Counted from the first letter of the stretch, positions 9,565 to 18,154 are shown. The stretch is DNA of 64,000 nt from an uncultured Mesonia sp. (GCA_958296185.1 CATQIB010000007.1:1-64000); one strand, 5' to 3'. Numbers and translations: made by a program. Notes: generated from the letters alone by a model not told the origin.

Positions 9565-10560
9565 ATGGGGAATTGGAAAAAAGTAGTACGAATTGTCATT
9601 GATGGTTTAGCCATACTCATCGCCTTAGCCAGTATACTTTCGGTTTTTAGAAATACCGAATGGCGGTACCTTAAATTTTTAGACTTTCCGCGCATACAAC
9701 TTTTTTTTACTGCCCTAGTTGGTTTTGTACTCATCGCTTTGATTCCGCATAAGCATAAATTAACGCAATATGTGATTATGGCTTGCCTTATAGTGGGCTT
9801 AGGTCTTAACCTGAGGTACCTCTTACCCTATACCATCTTAAGTCCGAAAGACGTACCCCAAGCCGAAAATATAACGGCTAAAGACCAAGTGTTTTCTGTT
9901 TTTTTGAGCAATGTTAAAATGAAAAACAATCAACACCAAGCCCTACTGGATTTGATTAAAGAAAAAGAACCCGATTTGGTTTTACTTATGGAAGTCAATG
10001 CCCGCTGGGATCAAGCGATAAAATCATTAGCCAAGGATTACCCTTTTGTTAAAAAAGCGATCAATGAAAAAGCCTACGGTATGGCGCTTTACAGTAAAAT
10101 ACCCTGGAAAAATGCCCAGGTGCATTACCTGAATAATGAGCATGTACCCTCAATCATTACCGAAATGGAATTAGCATCTGGCAAGCGCTTTACCTTGTAC
10201 AATATGCATCCCGTTCCGCCTAAGCATTTTGAACACCTCCCCGATAACAAAGGCCAACAAGAAAAAGAATTGATTAAAATGGGCCGAATGATTAAGCAAA
10301 ACCAACAGGCTTGTTTGGTGATGGGCGATATGAACGATGTGGTCTGGTCGCATGTTGACCCCCTAACCAAAACCAAAGATCTTTTAAAAGATGTAAGGGT
10401 AGGTCGTGGGGTTTTTCCTAGTTTTCATACCCAAAAATGGTATATGCGTTGGCCTTTAGATCATATTTTTACGACCGAAGGCTTTCGAGTAAAAACCTTA
10501 GAACGCTTACCCAGCATAGGCTCCGATCATTTCCCGCTTTACGCGGAATTGGTACTTTAG
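9565..10560 (+). CDS. Membrane-anchored endonuclease/exonuclease/phosphatase (EEP) family protein
   Basis: A 331-residue protein. Three membrane segments (about residues 8-25, 44-60 and 67-85) are followed by an EEP domain. The metal-binding and catalytic motifs are present in order: SNVKMKN (Asn116), LLMEVN (Glu143), NMHPVPP, GDMND, and the terminal GSDHFPL (Asp321, His322). The fold is that of DNase I, sphingomyelinase and inositol phosphatases. The substrate cannot be told from sequence. Topology places the catalytic domain outside the cytoplasm. It stands alone between oppositely oriented genes. Confidence 0.8.
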   Translation: MGNWKKVVRIVIDGLAILIALASILSVFRNTEWRYLKFLDFPRIQLFFTALVGFVLIALIPHKHKLTQYVIMACLIVGLGLNLRYLLPYTILSPKDVPQAENITAKDQVFSVFLSNVKMKNNQHQALLDLIKEKEPDLVLLMEVNARWDQAIKSLAKDYPFVKKAINEKAYGMALYSKIPWKNAQVHYLNNEHVPSIITEMELASGKRFTLYNMHPVPPKHFEHLPDNKGQQEKELIKMGRMIKQNQQACLVMGDMNDVVWSHVDPLTKTKDLLKDVRVGRGVFPSFHTQKWYMRWPLDHIFTTEGFRVKTLERLPSIGSDHFPLYAELVL

Positions 10561-10607
10561 CCGCTTAACTAAAAAACCTCACTCACCAAATTTAATCTGC
10601 CCAGCCA

Positions 10608-11018
10608 CTAAACTTTGGGCTTAGCTTTTGATTTCGGCTCCTTAACCAGCGTAGGCTTACCTCTAAGCCATTTTTTTAAAGCCCGACTGGGTTGGTAATT
10701 GATATGAAATTTTTTAACCTTTTTGGGCGATAATTCTCGAATTGTAGTCGCGGACTCCGATTTAAATCCTACCTTAAACCGACCCAAATTATCGAGTTCA
10801 ACCACTCGGCCTTCAGACAGATGAAACTGTACTTTCTGACCCAAAGCTTTTAAAACCGCTACCACATCAGCTTGACTTAGCGTAGATTCATTACTGATTT
10901 CATAAGCCAAACGCTCCGAATCTATTTCTCCCGTATGTACGGCCTGCATCATATAGCGCAAAGACTCAGACGGATTTAAATTGTTTTTTCGTTTTCCAAT
11001 GCTGTACTGTACGGGCAT
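10608..11018 (-). CDS. HU-like DNA-binding protein (Bacteroidota type)
   Basis: A 136-residue protein. The start at 11018 (MPVQYSIG) is preferred over the in-frame ATG at 11063, because family members begin with a short MxVxYxxxxR strand. It has an HU/IHF-like alpha-helical body (SLRYMMQAVHTG) and a beta-arm segment (LDNLGRFKVGFKSES). A Lys/Arg-rich tail ends in KEPKSKAKPKV. Such proteins bend DNA and shape the nucleoid. A phased array of TTGTACAA sites lies about 80-150 bases upstream of its start and may be its operator (inference). Confidence 0.8.
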   Translation of the reverse strand: MPVQYSIGKRKNNLNPSESLRYMMQAVHTGEIDSERLAYEISNESTLSQADVVAVLKALGQKVQFHLSEGRVVELDNLGRFKVGFKSESATTIRELSPKKVKKFHINYQPSRALKKWLRGKPTLVKEPKSKAKPKV

Positions 11019-11096
11019 ATTTTTTAGTATTAAAGGGTAAAACAAAATAAAGTTACGGTACAATTAATCTTTTGATCAGTAACTAATTTACAAAAG

Positions 11097-11170
11097 TTAT
11101 ACAATTTTAGAAAAAATATTGTACAACTTTTATATAAATATTGTACAATTTTTGAGTAAATATTGTACAA
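11097..11170. repeat. Four TTGTACAA-type sites phased every 22 bp
   Basis: The 8-bp palindrome TTGTACAA occurs at 11119, 11141 and 11163. A degenerate copy, TTATACAA, lies at 11097. Starts are exactly 22 bp apart. The last three share the longer core AAATATTGTACAA. Spacing of about two helical turns puts all sites on one DNA face, as in operators or iterons bound cooperatively. The array lies upstream of the minus-strand HU-like gene. Confidence 0.85.
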
Positions 11171-11183
11171 TATTTTATTACCT

Positions 11184-11215
11184 CTTCAAAGGCTTTTGTT
11201 TAAAAGCCCTTGAAG
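11184..11215. other. 14-bp hairpin next to the TTGTACAA array
   Basis: CTTCAAAGGCTTTT and AAAAGCCCTTGAAG form a 14-bp stem with one mismatch and a GTTT loop, 13 bases after the last TTGTACAA site. There is no U-tract on the plus side, so a terminator is not clear. Nothing further was recognised from 11216 to 11516. Confidence 0.55.
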
Positions 11216-11516
11216 CTAGGATAAAAAGTAGCGGTAGTTTCTTAAAAAATATGCTTATCCTTCTATTTTTCACAAGGCATATTAAATAGAAATCGCCTTT
11301 AAATCGTTTTTAAAAAATGCTGGTAGTGGGCTAGATAAAAGTTGTTCTTCTACACAAGAAATGGAGAAAAAAAGAAGATAGATTTAAATGGAAAATAACC
11401 GAGCAAGGCAAAATGAGCTATCGCTAAAACCAACTATGGTTTTCTTTATTTGCGGGCGATTATTTCCATCCGCGTAAGCGACATTAAAAACAACCAAACT
11501 ATGTGGATTACGATAC

Positions 11517-12104
11517 TTAGTTTACCGCCCAGAACTCGTAAAGATAAACTACGCCATACAACCAGCCCACATATAAGAAGGTATAGATGCTCGCGTACAG
11601 CAGCGACAAACCTAAATCTTTTTGGGTGTCTTTAGATTTTCTAAAAACCATGCGCATTGCTCTAAAAAACACCCAATATAACATGGTGAGTAAAACAAAT
11701 AGAGAGAACCAAAAAAAGACTTCTAAAAAAAGTAACATGACCAGACAAAGAATGGTCATGGCAATCCATAAAATAACCGATAAAAACAGGCCTGCAATGC
11801 CATCGCCAGTATCAATCTGTGGCATTTCATACTTTTCGGGTGTGATATGCTCAAAAAAATGGCCGCGTTTAAAATGCTTAAATTTGGGGAAGTCGTCTAT
11901 AAGTCCTATACCCGTATAAAGCCCATAGGTCATAAATAAAAACAAGCAAGAAGCAATTAGACTTAGGGCCGTGTAGATCTTCACCTCAAGTCTTTTATCA
12001 AACGAAAGTCCTATACTGTAAACCAAAACCACACTGAGCCCTAAGACTAAAAGTGAAATGATAAAAACATATTTTCCGCTTAGGTATTTTGGTCGCGTTG
12101 CCAT
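11517..12104 (-). CDS. Four-helix membrane protein, function unknown
   Basis: A 195-residue protein with membrane segments near residues 13-32, 43-62, 103-126 and 128-147, and a further hydrophobic stretch at 170-190. A soluble loop (about residues 68-100) contains HFFEHITPEKYEMPQID. I do not recognise the family. It starts 10 bases downstream of a lipoprotein gene on the same strand, so the two probably form one operon. Confidence 0.65.
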   Translation of the reverse strand: MATRPKYLSGKYVFIISLLVLGLSVVLVYSIGLSFDKRLEVKIYTALSLIASCLFLFMTYGLYTGIGLIDDFPKFKHFKRGHFFEHITPEKYEMPQIDTGDGIAGLFLSVILWIAMTILCLVMLLFLEVFFWFSLFVLLTMLYWVFFRAMRMVFRKSKDTQKDLGLSLLYASIYTFLYVGWLYGVVYLYEFWAVN

Positions 12105-12114
12105 AGTCCTGATT

Positions 12115-12660
12115 TTACACGTTAAAATTGCTTTTTAAAATTGCTAGGAAATCCTGATTTTCTTGGTGGCGAACCAAAATAATATAGGTCTCCAAATCGT
12201 GACTCACCACATACTGGGTGATATAAGCCTGCGCCTCTTCAAGCGCTTGAAGGTATTTTATTTTAATGATTTCGGCGCTACCATAACGCAACATTTTGGC
12301 CTCTAAGCGTTGCATTGCCAATCCTTCTTTAGAAAAATGCCTTTCGAGATCGTTTACATAGTAATTGATTAAGGGTTTAGACAATTTGGTATAATCGGCC
12401 GGCATAAAAGTAATGCTATTCACCCCATTTTGCCGATCCACAAAGAGTACACTATTAGCATCAAAATTAGCCAAATATTCGGCTGCAGCCTCATTATCCT
12501 CTTTGTGCACGGGCTGGAAACCAGCAGGTAAATATACCGATTGGTTTAAAAATCCCACCGCCTGTAAGTTGTTGCCGGTTAATGCGGCTAGCTTGTTTTT
12601 CTCAACGGTATTACAGCCCAAGGCAAAGCATAAAATAAATAAGACTATAAGGTTTTTCAT
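12115..12660 (-). CDS. Lipoprotein of unknown function
   Basis: A 181-residue protein with a lipoprotein signal (LFILCFALGCNT; lipid-modified Cys near residue 16) followed by a soluble alpha/beta-looking domain. No family is recognised. It is transcribed with the four-helix membrane protein that follows 10 bases later, and a shared envelope role is possible. Confidence 0.65.
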   Translation of the reverse strand: MKNLIVLFILCFALGCNTVEKNKLAALTGNNLQAVGFLNQSVYLPAGFQPVHKEDNEAAAEYLANFDANSVLFVDRQNGVNSITFMPADYTKLSKPLINYYVNDLERHFSKEGLAMQRLEAKMLRYGSAEIIKIKYLQALEEAQAYITQYVVSHDLETYIILVRHQENQDFLAILKSNFNV

Positions 12661-13000
12661 TTTTACTGTTAGTTATAAGATATAAGGTAAACAAAAACTG
12701 CAATAGGCACCTTACCCCCTAATTCATACACATTTGGCTTCTACCTATCCTACTAAATTAACAAAAAATTATGAATTGAATACTATGTATCTGCAAATTA
12801 TTAATGGACAGCTCTCGCATAGACTGAAAAGCTTGTTGCCAACTGCCACCCCCAGAAATACATTTAAACTATTAGTGCGCTAGCCTTTAATCTAGAACCA
12901 GAAAAGAACAAAACGGTATGATTTTAAAAAAAAGTTGGATTTCAGTGTATCTTTTTGGTCACTTTTCTATCTACTTCATGAACCCTAAAAACAAAAAATT
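12661..13000. other. Intergenic region upstream of the metallothionein gene
   Basis: No coding region or RNA gene is recognised. The 16-base string ACAAAAAATTATGAAT at 12761-12776 recurs at 12991-13006 over the start codon of the Cys-rich peptide. At the first copy the ATG is followed after one codon by TGA, so it may be a relic of a duplicated leader. No clean TAnnTTTG promoter precedes the peptide gene (nearest: TATCTTTTTG at 12948). Confidence 0.4.
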
Positions 13001-13114
13001 ATGAATACTTGCACATGTACACAATGCGAATGTAAAAAATGTAACTGCGTGAACTGCGCGCAAAAGAACTGTCTTTGTGATCGTTGTGAATGCAGCCAAT
13101 GCACTTGTTGTTAA
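13001..13114 (+). CDS. Metallothionein-like Cys-rich peptide (37 residues)
   Basis: A small gene of 38 codons including stop. The peptide has 14 Cys in 37 residues, at positions 4, 6, 9, 11, 14, 16, 19, 24, 26, 29, 31, 34, 36 and 37. They are arranged mostly as repeated CxC and CxxC (for example CTCTQCEC and CNCVNC). It has no aromatic residue and no His. This composition is the hallmark of metallothioneins, which chelate Cu(I), Zn or Cd in thiolate clusters. It does not match the His-containing bacterial SmtA/BmtA pattern I know. An AT-rich leader precedes it. A strong terminator follows at 13118 and a Cys-tailed sigma factor gene at 13158. A metal-buffering role is inferred. Confidence 0.8.
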   Translation: MNTCTCTQCECKKCNCVNCAQKNCLCDRCECSQCTCC

Positions 13115-13117
13115 ACC

Positions 13118-13147
13118 AAAAGCTTGGTTTTTTAACCAAGCTTTTTT
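13118..13147 (+). terminator. Intrinsic terminator between metallothionein and sigma genes
   Basis: A perfect 12-bp stem, AAAAGCTTGGTT / AACCAAGCTTTT, with a TTTT loop and a following T run. It begins 3 bases after the metallothionein stop codon and ends 10 bases before the sigma-factor start. The sigma gene is therefore probably expressed by read-through. Confidence 0.9.
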
Positions 13148-13157
13148 ATATTGTCTT

Positions 13158-13688
13158 ATGCTTACAAAAGAACTTTGGGAAGAATACAAAAAACCAATTT
13201 ACTACTTTATCTTAAAATGGGTAAAGCAGCCCGAGACCAGTAAAGATATCTTACAAAATACCTTTTTACGGGCCCACCTAAAAAAACACCAACTGCGAGA
13301 CGATAAAAAAGCTAAAGCTTGGTTGTTTCAAATTGCCCGTAATGAAGTTTATACCTATTTCGCTCAGCAAAAAACGCATCTACCTTTATTGGAAAACGAG
13401 GCTGTAGTCGAAAACAACGCTGCCTTTACCCCATGCTGTTGGGAACGCTTTTTAAGCGAGCTACCCCCATCTTACCAAGAGGTGGTAAAATTATGTTTTA
13501 TTGCCGGTAAAAAACAACAAGAAGCCGCTGCTCTACTAGGACTTAGTTTAGCCAATGTAAAAGCACGTATTCGCCGAGCCAAGACTTGGTTGCAAGAGGC
13601 TTTGGTAAACTGTTGCGGATATACCCTAGATGAAAATGGAACACTTAGCGGCGAATCGCATTGTGCGCGTTGCGCCCCTAGAATTTAA
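13158..13688 (+). CDS. ECF sigma factor (SigZ-like) with Cys-rich C-terminal tail
   Basis: A 176-residue protein with sigma-70 region 2 (KDILQNTFLRAHL, about residues 29-41; AWLFQIARNEVYTYF) and region 4 (LPPSYQEVVKLCF and the HTH QQEAAALLGLSLANVKARIR). A tail follows, with CCGYTLDENG...HCARC. An extra CC pair (TPCCWE) lies in the linker between regions 2 and 4. The CC-x(16)-CxxC tail resembles SigZ-type factors. It is also reminiscent of metal-sensing ECF factors such as CorE, whose Cys-rich tail binds metal. No anti-sigma gene is adjacent. The start at 13158 excludes upstream in-frame sequence that overlaps the metallothionein gene. Metal-responsive control of its own operon is inferred. 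Confidence 0.8.
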   Translation: MLTKELWEEYKKPIYYFILKWVKQPETSKDILQNTFLRAHLKKHQLRDDKKAKAWLFQIARNEVYTYFAQQKTHLPLLENEAVVENNAAFTPCCWERFLSELPPSYQEVVKLCFIAGKKQQEAAALLGLSLANVKARIRRAKTWLQEALVNCCGYTLDENGTLSGESHCARCAPRI

Positions 13689-14899
13689 TCGATTTGTGCT
13701 TCGATTTGTTTAATGAAATTCATACGTCGCTGCACCAATTCTTTAGTACCCGCTTTTGGCCAGGCTCCCAATTGCACCACTACCAAGTTTTTACTCGGAT
13801 TCAAATAAAGAAACTGACCAAAAATTCCGGCGGCTGCATAGGCACTATGCTTGGTACGCCACCACAAATAACCATAACCACTCCCATCGGGTTGGGTTTG
13901 GTACAGCGCCTTACTTGCATTTTGGCGGTAGGCATCGGCAAGTAAGCCGGTGCTTTCTCTTTCTTCTTGCATCATAACAAGACCCAAACGCGCAAAATCA
14001 CGCAAGCTCGCCGATAGCCCACTGCCCCCTAAATTTAAACCGCTACACTCGTCGGTAAGCCAAAAGGCACAATCTTGCATGCCGTATTTTTGCCAAATGT
14101 GTTCAGCGAGATAGCTCGCCAAACTTTGTCCCGTGGCTTTTTGTAAAACAATACCCAGCAAATCGGTTTCACCCGTATTATAATTCCATACCTCTCCAGG
14201 TTCATGCGCTTTCTTCAATCGCTTCATATAGCTTAATATATGCGCTTCCCCACCTTGGCATTCGCCTTGATACATACGGGCAACATCAGATCCGGGATCT
14301 TGGTAATCTTCGTTCCAAGCAATGCCCGAAGTCATGCTTGCCAATTGGCGCAAACTCACCTCACCATAGTCATAACCCGCCAACTCTGGCACATAGGTTT
14401 TAAGCTTATCATCTAGATGTTGAATATCGCCTTGTTTTAGCGCCACGCCCAGCAGCATAGAAGTAATTGATTTTGCCACCGAAAAGCTGGTCCATACGCC
14501 ATCAGCTTTTAAGGGCGCTGCATAACGCTCTAACCGAATGTGGCCGTCTTGCCAAACCAACAATCCCGTAAGCTGGTTGTCTTGCATATAACTGCTTATC
14601 GCTTGCTGTTGCGTCTCATCTTGAAACCATACATCGGCTTTGGTAAGAGGTTTCGCTTCCGCGGAAGCGGGTATAGCTATACTAGGAAACAACCGATGCA
14701 TGTTACCAAAGCGGTTTAACTTTTCTTCATTGTTCCAAAACAATAAACTCTCTAGTTTTTGACCCATGGTCTCGCCGGGAATCTGATCGCGATCTGCAGA
14801 CAAGTCTTGGGTTGCCACACCCTCACAATGCTGTGCATAAATGGGAGAAACCCATAATAATAAAATCAGGCTTAAAGCCGAAAGCGGTAAATTACGCAT
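13685..14899 (-). CDS. Serine hydrolase, class C beta-lactamase-like
   Basis: A 404-residue secreted protein starting at 14899 (MRNLPLSALS) with a signal peptide cleaved after PIYAQ. The catalytic SxxK motif is in FSVAKSITS, and the YxN-type motif is NYNTGE. A late GxFGQ region replaces the KTG triad. The family includes penicillin-binding proteins, D-aminopeptidases and esterases, so the substrate is open. The 3' end overlaps that of the convergent sigma-factor gene by 4 bases. Confidence 0.8.
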   Translation of the reverse strand: MRNLPLSALSLILLLWVSPIYAQHCEGVATQDLSADRDQIPGETMGQKLESLLFWNNEEKLNRFGNMHRLFPSIAIPASAEAKPLTKADVWFQDETQQQAISSYMQDNQLTGLLVWQDGHIRLERYAAPLKADGVWTSFSVAKSITSMLLGVALKQGDIQHLDDKLKTYVPELAGYDYGEVSLRQLASMTSGIAWNEDYQDPGSDVARMYQGECQGGEAHILSYMKRLKKAHEPGEVWNYNTGETDLLGIVLQKATGQSLASYLAEHIWQKYGMQDCAFWLTDECSGLNLGGSGLSASLRDFARLGLVMMQEERESTGLLADAYRQNASKALYQTQPDGSGYGYLWWRTKHSAYAAAGIFGQFLYLNPSKNLVVVQLGAWPKAGTKELVQRRMNFIKQIEAQID

Positions 14900-14911
14900 C
14901 TTTTTTTTTGA

Positions 14912-14919
14912 CAAAGATA
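14912..14919 (-). promoter_or_regulatory. TAnnTTTG promoter element of the serine hydrolase
   Basis: The minus strand reads TATCTTTG 12 bases upstream of the start codon at 14899. It fits the Bacteroidota -7 element and supports the chosen start. No clear TTG -33 element is present. Confidence 0.4.
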
Positions 14920-15044
14920 ATCTACTTAGGGCAGAGCCACCTCTAGAGCACTTATAATTTATACTCTTTAGACCGGTTTGTAGATGAAAAATTAGTTTAA
15001 CCGGCAGGCTAATTGATAAAAAAAGAATAACTTGGAGCTGGTTT

Positions 15045-15863
15045 ATGAAAAAGTCAAAACTTAGCCGAAGAAAATTCATTAGAGGTTCGCTTTTAGCACT
15101 TGCGGGCGTCTTGGTATGGGATATGTGTTGGTTTGAACGCTATGTTCTTGATTGGAGTGTTCATGTGCTGCCTAGCGCACCAAAACACCCTATTCGCGTG
15201 TTGCAAATCAGTGATTTACATATGCAGCAACTCGGCCGCAGTCAGCGTAAAATAGCTAGAAAAATTAAAGCTCAACCCCCCGATTTATTGGTGCTTACGG
15301 GCGATGTTATCGATGAGCAAAAAGGCTTAACCGCCTTAGAAGAATTTCTAGCTTTACTCCCCAAAAGCTTGCCTAAAGTAGCGATTCTAGGCAATTGGGA
15401 ATATTGGGGGAAAGTGAATTTAAGTCAGCTTAAAAATTTATATTCCGCCTACGGTGTCCAATTGTTGGTCAATTCGCACACTCAATTTACCCTTAATGGA
15501 CGTAGCATTGGTATTTTGGGTGTAGACGATTGGGTGGCCGGTTTGCCCGATTGGACCACAACCACAAAGGACTACGTTCCGCAAGAGGTTAACTTGCTTT
15601 TATGCCACTGCCCTGCATTTCGCGATCTAGTAATGGCACAGCCACCCAATTTTACTTTGCACGCATTGCTAGCCGGTCATACCCACGGGGGTCAATTGAA
15701 TTTTTTTGGGTGCACCCCATTTAAACCTAGAGGAAGCGGTAAGTATTTAAGCGGTTGGTACACCCAAGGCGGTTACCCTATGTATGTTTCGAAAGGAATT
15801 GGCACCAGCATCTTACCCCTGCGTTTTGGTGCTCGAGCCGAAGTAGTAGAATTGCAGGTTTAA
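15045..15863 (+). CDS. Metallophosphoesterase, YaeI-like
   Basis: A 272-residue protein. The N-terminus has a twin-arginine-like signal (LSRRKFIRG followed by a hydrophobic helix), so it probably acts at or beyond the membrane. Metal-binding motifs of the calcineurin-like family are in order: SDLHMQQ, GDVIDEQ, GNWEYW, and GHTHGGQLN. The spacing resembles the E. coli YaeI phosphodiesterase family. It starts divergently from the serine hydrolase, with about 145 bases between the start codons. Confidence 0.8.
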   Translation: MKKSKLSRRKFIRGSLLALAGVLVWDMCWFERYVLDWSVHVLPSAPKHPIRVLQISDLHMQQLGRSQRKIARKIKAQPPDLLVLTGDVIDEQKGLTALEEFLALLPKSLPKVAILGNWEYWGKVNLSQLKNLYSAYGVQLLVNSHTQFTLNGRSIGILGVDDWVAGLPDWTTTTKDYVPQEVNLLLCHCPAFRDLVMAQPPNFTLHALLAGHTHGGQLNFFGCTPFKPRGSGKYLSGWYTQGGYPMYVSKGIGTSILPLRFGARAEVVELQV

Positions 15864-15913
15864 TACTAATGAATTACATTTAATGACTTATTAGGAACAA
15901 TAGCGAGTAAACT

Positions 15914-17233
15914 ATGCCAGTAGCAAATGAAATACAGGATTTAGCCTTAGAAAGTGAAGTTTTACCGCTGTTTGATTTTACCTTACAAGCGCAGACTAAG
16001 CAACGCTTAAAAGCACTCTTGCAGCAAACTTTACCCAACGCAGCAGCCGTAGAAGCGCAGCAAAATACTTTAAAAGCTTTGATTGCTCAGCACAAGGTAT
16101 TGGGAAGCTATACTTACAGTCCGCTTTATTTCAATGAAGTATTTGCTTTTTTACAACAAGAACATATAGAAGACCTATCTGCACGCGCTTGGCATTATCG
16201 CTTATTCAGTACGCGAAAGCAAAAGCACCAACAGCAAAGTCAATACAAATTATTGGTTTTGTTTTTACATAAATTAGAATTCAACTACTTTTCTCTATTG
16301 TCATTAACGGATTTTCCTGAAGCCTTTAAACGAAAAATACAAGGTATTCAGGTTTTTTTAGCCGGATTTAAACTATCGGGTTATCAGGCAGCCATTCAAG
16401 CCGATGCTTTCAAGCTCTCGCATAGTATTGCTTTGAGTCAGCATGTACACCAATTAAAAGAAAAAGGACTGGTAAAAGCATTCTGGGAAGATTTATTTGA
16501 ATTTGAGGCCTTATTATCGGTAAGTATAGCGATTAGCAAAAATGATTTTGTTTTTCCTGAATTAAGCGCAACAAAACTGCTACTCCAAGGCTTTTATCAT
16601 CCCGCTTTAACCGAACCTGTAAAAAATGATTTTAGCAGTAATCAACGTGTCAATTTAATTAATGGCGCCAATATGTCGGGCAAATCTACTTTTTTAAAAA
16701 GCATCAGTTTATGTGTGTATTTAGCGCATTTAGGATGGGCGGTCCCCGCAAAAAAGGCATCGCTCCCCTTTATCGATTATTTTGGCATTCACCTGCACAA
16801 ACGCGATGCACTACAGCAAGGCTACAGTCATTTTATGCAAGAGCTAATGTACTTTAAGCAAGCCTTGCTACAAGCCCAACGCGGCAAGTCTTGTTGGGTG
16901 GTTTTTGACGAGTTTTTTAATGCTACCAATGCAGAGGATGCGCGAGTGCTAATGCAAAAAAGCATCACTGGGCTCAATCAGTGGCAACAAGGCTACTGTT
17001 TTATTGCGACGCACCTTTTAGACTTATCCCAAAGCTGCCTCAGCACTGTTGGGACTTATCATCTGGCGTGCCAAATTAAAGAGCAGCAGCCACAGTTCAC
17101 CTATCGCTTAGTGCCAGGCTGGTCTACGCTGCAAGTGGGGCAATTGCTTTTTAAGCAGGAAGGTCTAGAACAATTATTAGTACAAAACACCACCTGGTAC
17201 CTGGGCGGCCAAAGTGTTAAAAAATTAGGCTAA
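15914..17233 (+). CDS. MutS-like ATPase lacking the mismatch-recognition domain
   Basis: A 439-residue protein. The C-terminal half is a MutS domain V ATPase with Walker A GANMSGKST (about residue 255) and Walker B WVVFDEFFN (DE motif). The N-terminal half is helical lever/clamp-like. There is no mismatch-binding domain I and no Smr nuclease domain. Proteins of this build (MutS-related, about 430-600 residues) are common in Bacteroidota; their role is unsettled. It follows the metallophosphoesterase by 50 bases. Confidence 0.75.
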   Translation: MPVANEIQDLALESEVLPLFDFTLQAQTKQRLKALLQQTLPNAAAVEAQQNTLKALIAQHKVLGSYTYSPLYFNEVFAFLQQEHIEDLSARAWHYRLFSTRKQKHQQQSQYKLLVLFLHKLEFNYFSLLSLTDFPEAFKRKIQGIQVFLAGFKLSGYQAAIQADAFKLSHSIALSQHVHQLKEKGLVKAFWEDLFEFEALLSVSIAISKNDFVFPELSATKLLLQGFYHPALTEPVKNDFSSNQRVNLINGANMSGKSTFLKSISLCVYLAHLGWAVPAKKASLPFIDYFGIHLHKRDALQQGYSHFMQELMYFKQALLQAQRGKSCWVVFDEFFNATNAEDARVLMQKSITGLNQWQQGYCFIATHLLDLSQSCLSTVGTYHLACQIKEQQPQFTYRLVPGWSTLQVGQLLFKQEGLEQLLVQNTTWYLGGQSVKKLG

Positions 17234-17285
17234 TTCAGTACAAACCATTACTTTGCCCCAAATTTATTTTTTTAATCAGACGTAT

Positions 17286-17827
17286 ATGATAAAAACACAA
17301 GGCATTGTTCTTTTATGTTTTGCGCTTATCGCCACCTTTGTAGCCTGCGATAAAATAGATGAGTTAACACATTTAAACTCGAATACCAAAAAACCGTTAC
17401 CATACCCTCGTCGGCGGTTGTTGATTTACCCTTTAATGTGCAGTCGCCCGAGATTGAATCGAATGCCGAAACCGAATTTGAAAGCAATCATACCCGTAAG
17501 GATTTGGTTGAAAAAATTGAACTCACCAAAATGGAGTTGCGTATAAAATCGCCAGAAGATGGTAATTTCAATTTCTTAAACAGCATCGAGGTGTATATTT
17601 ATTCTGAGCAACACGAAGAGGTGAAAATTGCTTATTTAGAAGATATTCCTGCCGATGGCCGACAAAAATTAAAGTTAAACACCGTACGCAAGAATTTAAT
17701 GAAGTACATCAAAGAAGATCATTTTAAATTGCGTTTGGCCACCCGTACCGACGAGGTGATTACCCGCAATCATGAAATACTAGTAGACACCGAGTTTTTT
17801 GTAGACGCAAAAATATTAGGCATTTAG
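17286..17827 (+). pseudogene. Lipoprotein of unknown function, one frameshift
   Basis: Two frames together encode a lipoprotein of about 180 residues. The signal ends at the lipobox Cys in FVACDK. The frame breaks in the A6 run at 17388-17393. One more A gives the continuous reading TKKTVTIPSSAVVDLPFNV, which runs on into the downstream frame. That frame has NFLNSIEVYIYS and a beta-rich body. A single homopolymer loss suggests a sequencing artefact or recent inactivation. The family is not recognised; the fold looks like a secreted beta-sandwich. Confidence 0.7.
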
Positions 17828-17869
17828 CCTTAGCACATCAAGCCTTATGCTTACTTTTTAGCCATAAAG

Positions 17870-17894
17870 AACCCCAAATAATTTGGGGTTTTTT
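17870..17894 (+). terminator. Intrinsic terminator, probably bidirectional
   Basis: A 9-bp stem AACCCCAAA / TTTGGGGTT with a TAA loop and a T run. It sits between the plus-strand lipoprotein gene and the convergent cold-shock gene. Confidence 0.85.
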
Positions 17895-17959
17895 GTACTT
17901 GAAGCTTTGTGAAGTACTTCTTACAATTGCTGGAAAAAGCACTTAACTTATAAGCGGGA

Positions 17960-18154
17960 TTAGTCGATTACCTCAACGTTTACCGCGTTCAATCCTTTTC
18001 TACCGTTTTCGGTGTTGAATTGAACTTTGTCATCTTCTCTAATTTCATCGATTAAACCTGTACTGTGAACAAAAATATCCTCACCTGTTTCGTTTGATTT
18101 AATGAATCCAAATCCTTTTGTGTTGTTAAAGAATTTTACTGTACCTTCTTGCAT
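17960..18154 (-). CDS. cspA: Cold-shock protein, CspA family
   Basis: A 64-residue single cold-shock domain protein. RNP1 is KGFGFI and RNP2 is DIFVH, which bind single-stranded RNA and DNA. The length is typical (65-70). It probably acts as an RNA chaperone. A long untranslated leader of about 210 bases, implied by the upstream promoter, fits the temperature-sensitive leader control known for cspA-type genes. Confidence 0.95.
   Translation of the reverse strand: MQEGTVKFFNNTKGFGFIKSNETGEDIFVHSTGLIDEIREDDKVQFNTENGRKGLNAVNVEVID

Noticed and set aside
11097-11170. CRISPR-like short repeats
   Set aside because: The period is 22 bases with an 8-13 base conserved core and no unique spacers of CRISPR length; no cas gene is in the window.
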